Assembly: GCA_964200075.2 (NCBI GenBank)
Contig: CAXNAA020000068.1
Location: forward strand, 1-30,073
Reading direction: 5' to 3'
DNA length: 30,073 bases
From: Sphacelaria rigidula
Taxonomy: Eukaryota > Phaeophyceae > Sphacelariales
Under the pieces are notes generated by a model. It was not told where the DNA came from. It was given only the letters and a program-made list of their open reading frames with translations, and did not search any database. The position numbers and the translations under genes are program-made. Of the stretch, positions 28,535 to 30,073 are shown piece by piece. The stretch's first letter is position 1. Every line of letters begins with the position of its first letter.

Positions 28535-29669
28535 GGCCTCCTGCTATACCAGCACGTCGGCGAAAGCATCACCGGGACACAGAAGCGCACTCAACCAAGC
28601 AAGCAAATCACGGATTCTTTGTCGTTGCACGGCATCTTTCATCATCTCCCTAGGCTCAAGGCCGCCTTTGGGAGCAAGCATATTGCTTCACTACCGGCAA
28701 AGCCCGACTGTGTATCACTGGGGAGAACCTACTCTCTGGTGCAAGGACTAAACCCAATAAATGGCAAAAAACATACCGCGTATTCCGCGATCTCCAACGG
28801 CCTGTCTTACCGATAATACAGTAAATAAGTGGGAATCGAAACAAGGGCCTCAAAGCATTACGCTGAGTTGTCGACCACGCTGAGTTGTCGACGGGCGGGT
28901 CTATGAATTCGCCGACTGTTGGTCAATATTGTCGTGCTGTCGGACGCTTGTTTCACTTCTCGCTTTTTGTTTGGCTCGACAAGACAGGGCCTTATCCCTG
29001 CCAAATTCCGGGAAGCTATTAACTGCTCCTAATTAATGTACAATACAGCTTTCCGCTGTGCATGCAAATATAAAGAACATCCCGACCAACAAGAATACCG
29101 TTTAGATTTACGGCGGCGCCTTTCCTCGATCTTGTTCAGTATGCCACAGATGATGGGACCTCGTACGTAGTGACGCTCCCATCGAGAGCACTTGAGAAGT
29201 GATGAATGCTTGTTAGGTCTGCCACCTTCACCGCGCTACCGCTGGCTTTGCCCTGCGTGTGGTAATGATTTGTCATGATTCAGGTGATATTCATCACTGA
29301 GTGCTCGCGCAAAAAGGAGGACACACACATCATGAGGTGAATCAACCGATAATATACATTCTGCGAAGCGACGGAGTTACTGGATTAAGTAATAAGTTCT
29401 TTCACATGAGCTGATCCGCTACTACTGAAATGAATTGTACCCAGTCGTGGCCACAAGATGGACATCGCGAGTGACCCCCGTACCTCGAAATGCTTCACCA
29501 CAAAATTATTAATTATAGATTGCTCTGCTTCGCATCGGACCTCCAATTTTCCTATCCTTTCTTACATTGGAATGAAATGGAAAAGGGATAAACCAGACAG
29601 ACGCCCTTACAGTAATAATGTTCCTTTTCGAGAATATGAAAGCTTCAATCACAAGGTGTACGTTCTATA
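28535..29669. other. No supported gene
   Basis: Contains a tiny tandem duplication (CGCTGAGTTGTCGAC twice, 28861-28892). The overlapping frames at 28517-28853 on both strands lack splice or codon support. 29000-29450 is AT-rich with nothing recognised. Confidence 0.45.
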
Positions 29670-29942
29670 CTAGGTGAAATCATGTTCCGCGGTTTCAATT
29701 ATCTCGAGCTCAGACAGGAGGTCATCGCGGGAATACGGTTGGGCACTGTTAGCTTCAACAGCTCGCTTCACGGGCGATGCCGCACATGGGAGAAAGCTGC
29801 ATGACGCACGACATTCGTCACAGGACACGTTACAAGCGTTTTTTGCTAAATAGATTAATGTATCAACAAGAACAGGGCGAGTTAGTGCAGATTTCTCTAG
29901 ATACGGGTAGCACTCTGTGCGCATCGCTCTTGAAACACACAT
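29670..29942 (-). CDS. Cys-rich minus-strand frame, possible last exon
   Basis: About 90 codons ending in a TAG at 29670. The sequence is protein-like: LTRPVLVDTLIYLAKNACN, a Cys cluster spaced C-x3-C-x2-C-x3-C-x4-C (CNVSCDECRASCSFLPC), then an acidic tail (RDDLLSELEIIETAEHDF). The Cys spacing could bind zinc, which is inference. Whether the ATG near 29924 is a start or the frame begins at an acceptor is unclear. The gene would extend upstream beyond the window's right edge. No family is assigned. Confidence 0.4.
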   Translation of the reverse strand: MCVSRAMRTECYPYLEKSALTRPVLVDTLIYLAKNACNVSCDECRASCSFLPCAASPVKRAVEANSAQPYSRDDLLSELEIIETAEHDFT

Positions 29943-30073
29943 TCTCGTCTGTTATACACGAAATATGCTGTTTGCTGCTATGGGTTCGACACTGCGTACC
30001 AACCGCGACGTTACGCCTTCGGTGGTACTACCTGCTCACTGCACAGCGGCAGGGTGCAGGGTGACAAAGCTCA

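Overview
This looks like nuclear DNA of an intron-rich, repeat-rich eukaryote. There are no long bacterial-type open frames, operons or ribosome binding sites. Coding signal comes instead as short open stretches bounded by AG acceptors and GT donors whose reading phases agree, and the space between them is filled with short transposons, inverted repeats and minisatellites. Telomere-like CTAACCC runs, frequent TGTAC words and long poly-G/poly-C tracts would suit a brown alga or another stramenopile, but that placement is a weak inference. Two runs of exactly ten N (20657-20666, 25013-25022) mark assembly gaps in G/C-homopolymer sequence.

Layout. 1-600: GC-rich start, poly-G, then a 62-bp minisatellite. 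664-3233: two candidate genes transcribed away from each other, a small acidic protein on the minus strand and a basic protein on the plus strand. 3240-9730: mostly repeats, namely a ~400-bp-spaced direct repeat with a tRNA-like patch, a ~42-bp degenerate minisatellite interrupted by a 300-bp terminal-inverted-repeat element with telomere-like sequence, a 1.1-kb inverted repeat with tRNA-like tips, and a 236-bp tandem duplication. 10541-10950: a two-exon gene for a Gly/Ser-rich protein. 11028-14143: phase-consistent exons on the minus strand, probably from one or two genes. 14600-20350: several families of palindromic elements, with a likely plus-strand exon at 17202-17496 and a possible recombinase remnant at 19342-19545.

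21941-24706 holds the most interpretable gene. Four plus-strand exons with matching phases rebuild most of a forkhead-associated (FHA) phosphothreonine-binding domain of the aprataxin/PNKP/APLF type. The intron that splits this domain carries a chain of six piggyBac-like MITEs sharing TTAA junctions, with a seventh insertion nested in one of them. A later intron carries a tRNA-derived SINE, and the 3' part runs into a poly-G/N gap.

27048-28534 holds minus-strand exons of a probable membrane protein, and 29670-29942 a Cys-rich minus-strand frame. Except for the FHA domain I do not recognise protein families here. The gene models are hand-built from splice sites and frame and need transcript support.
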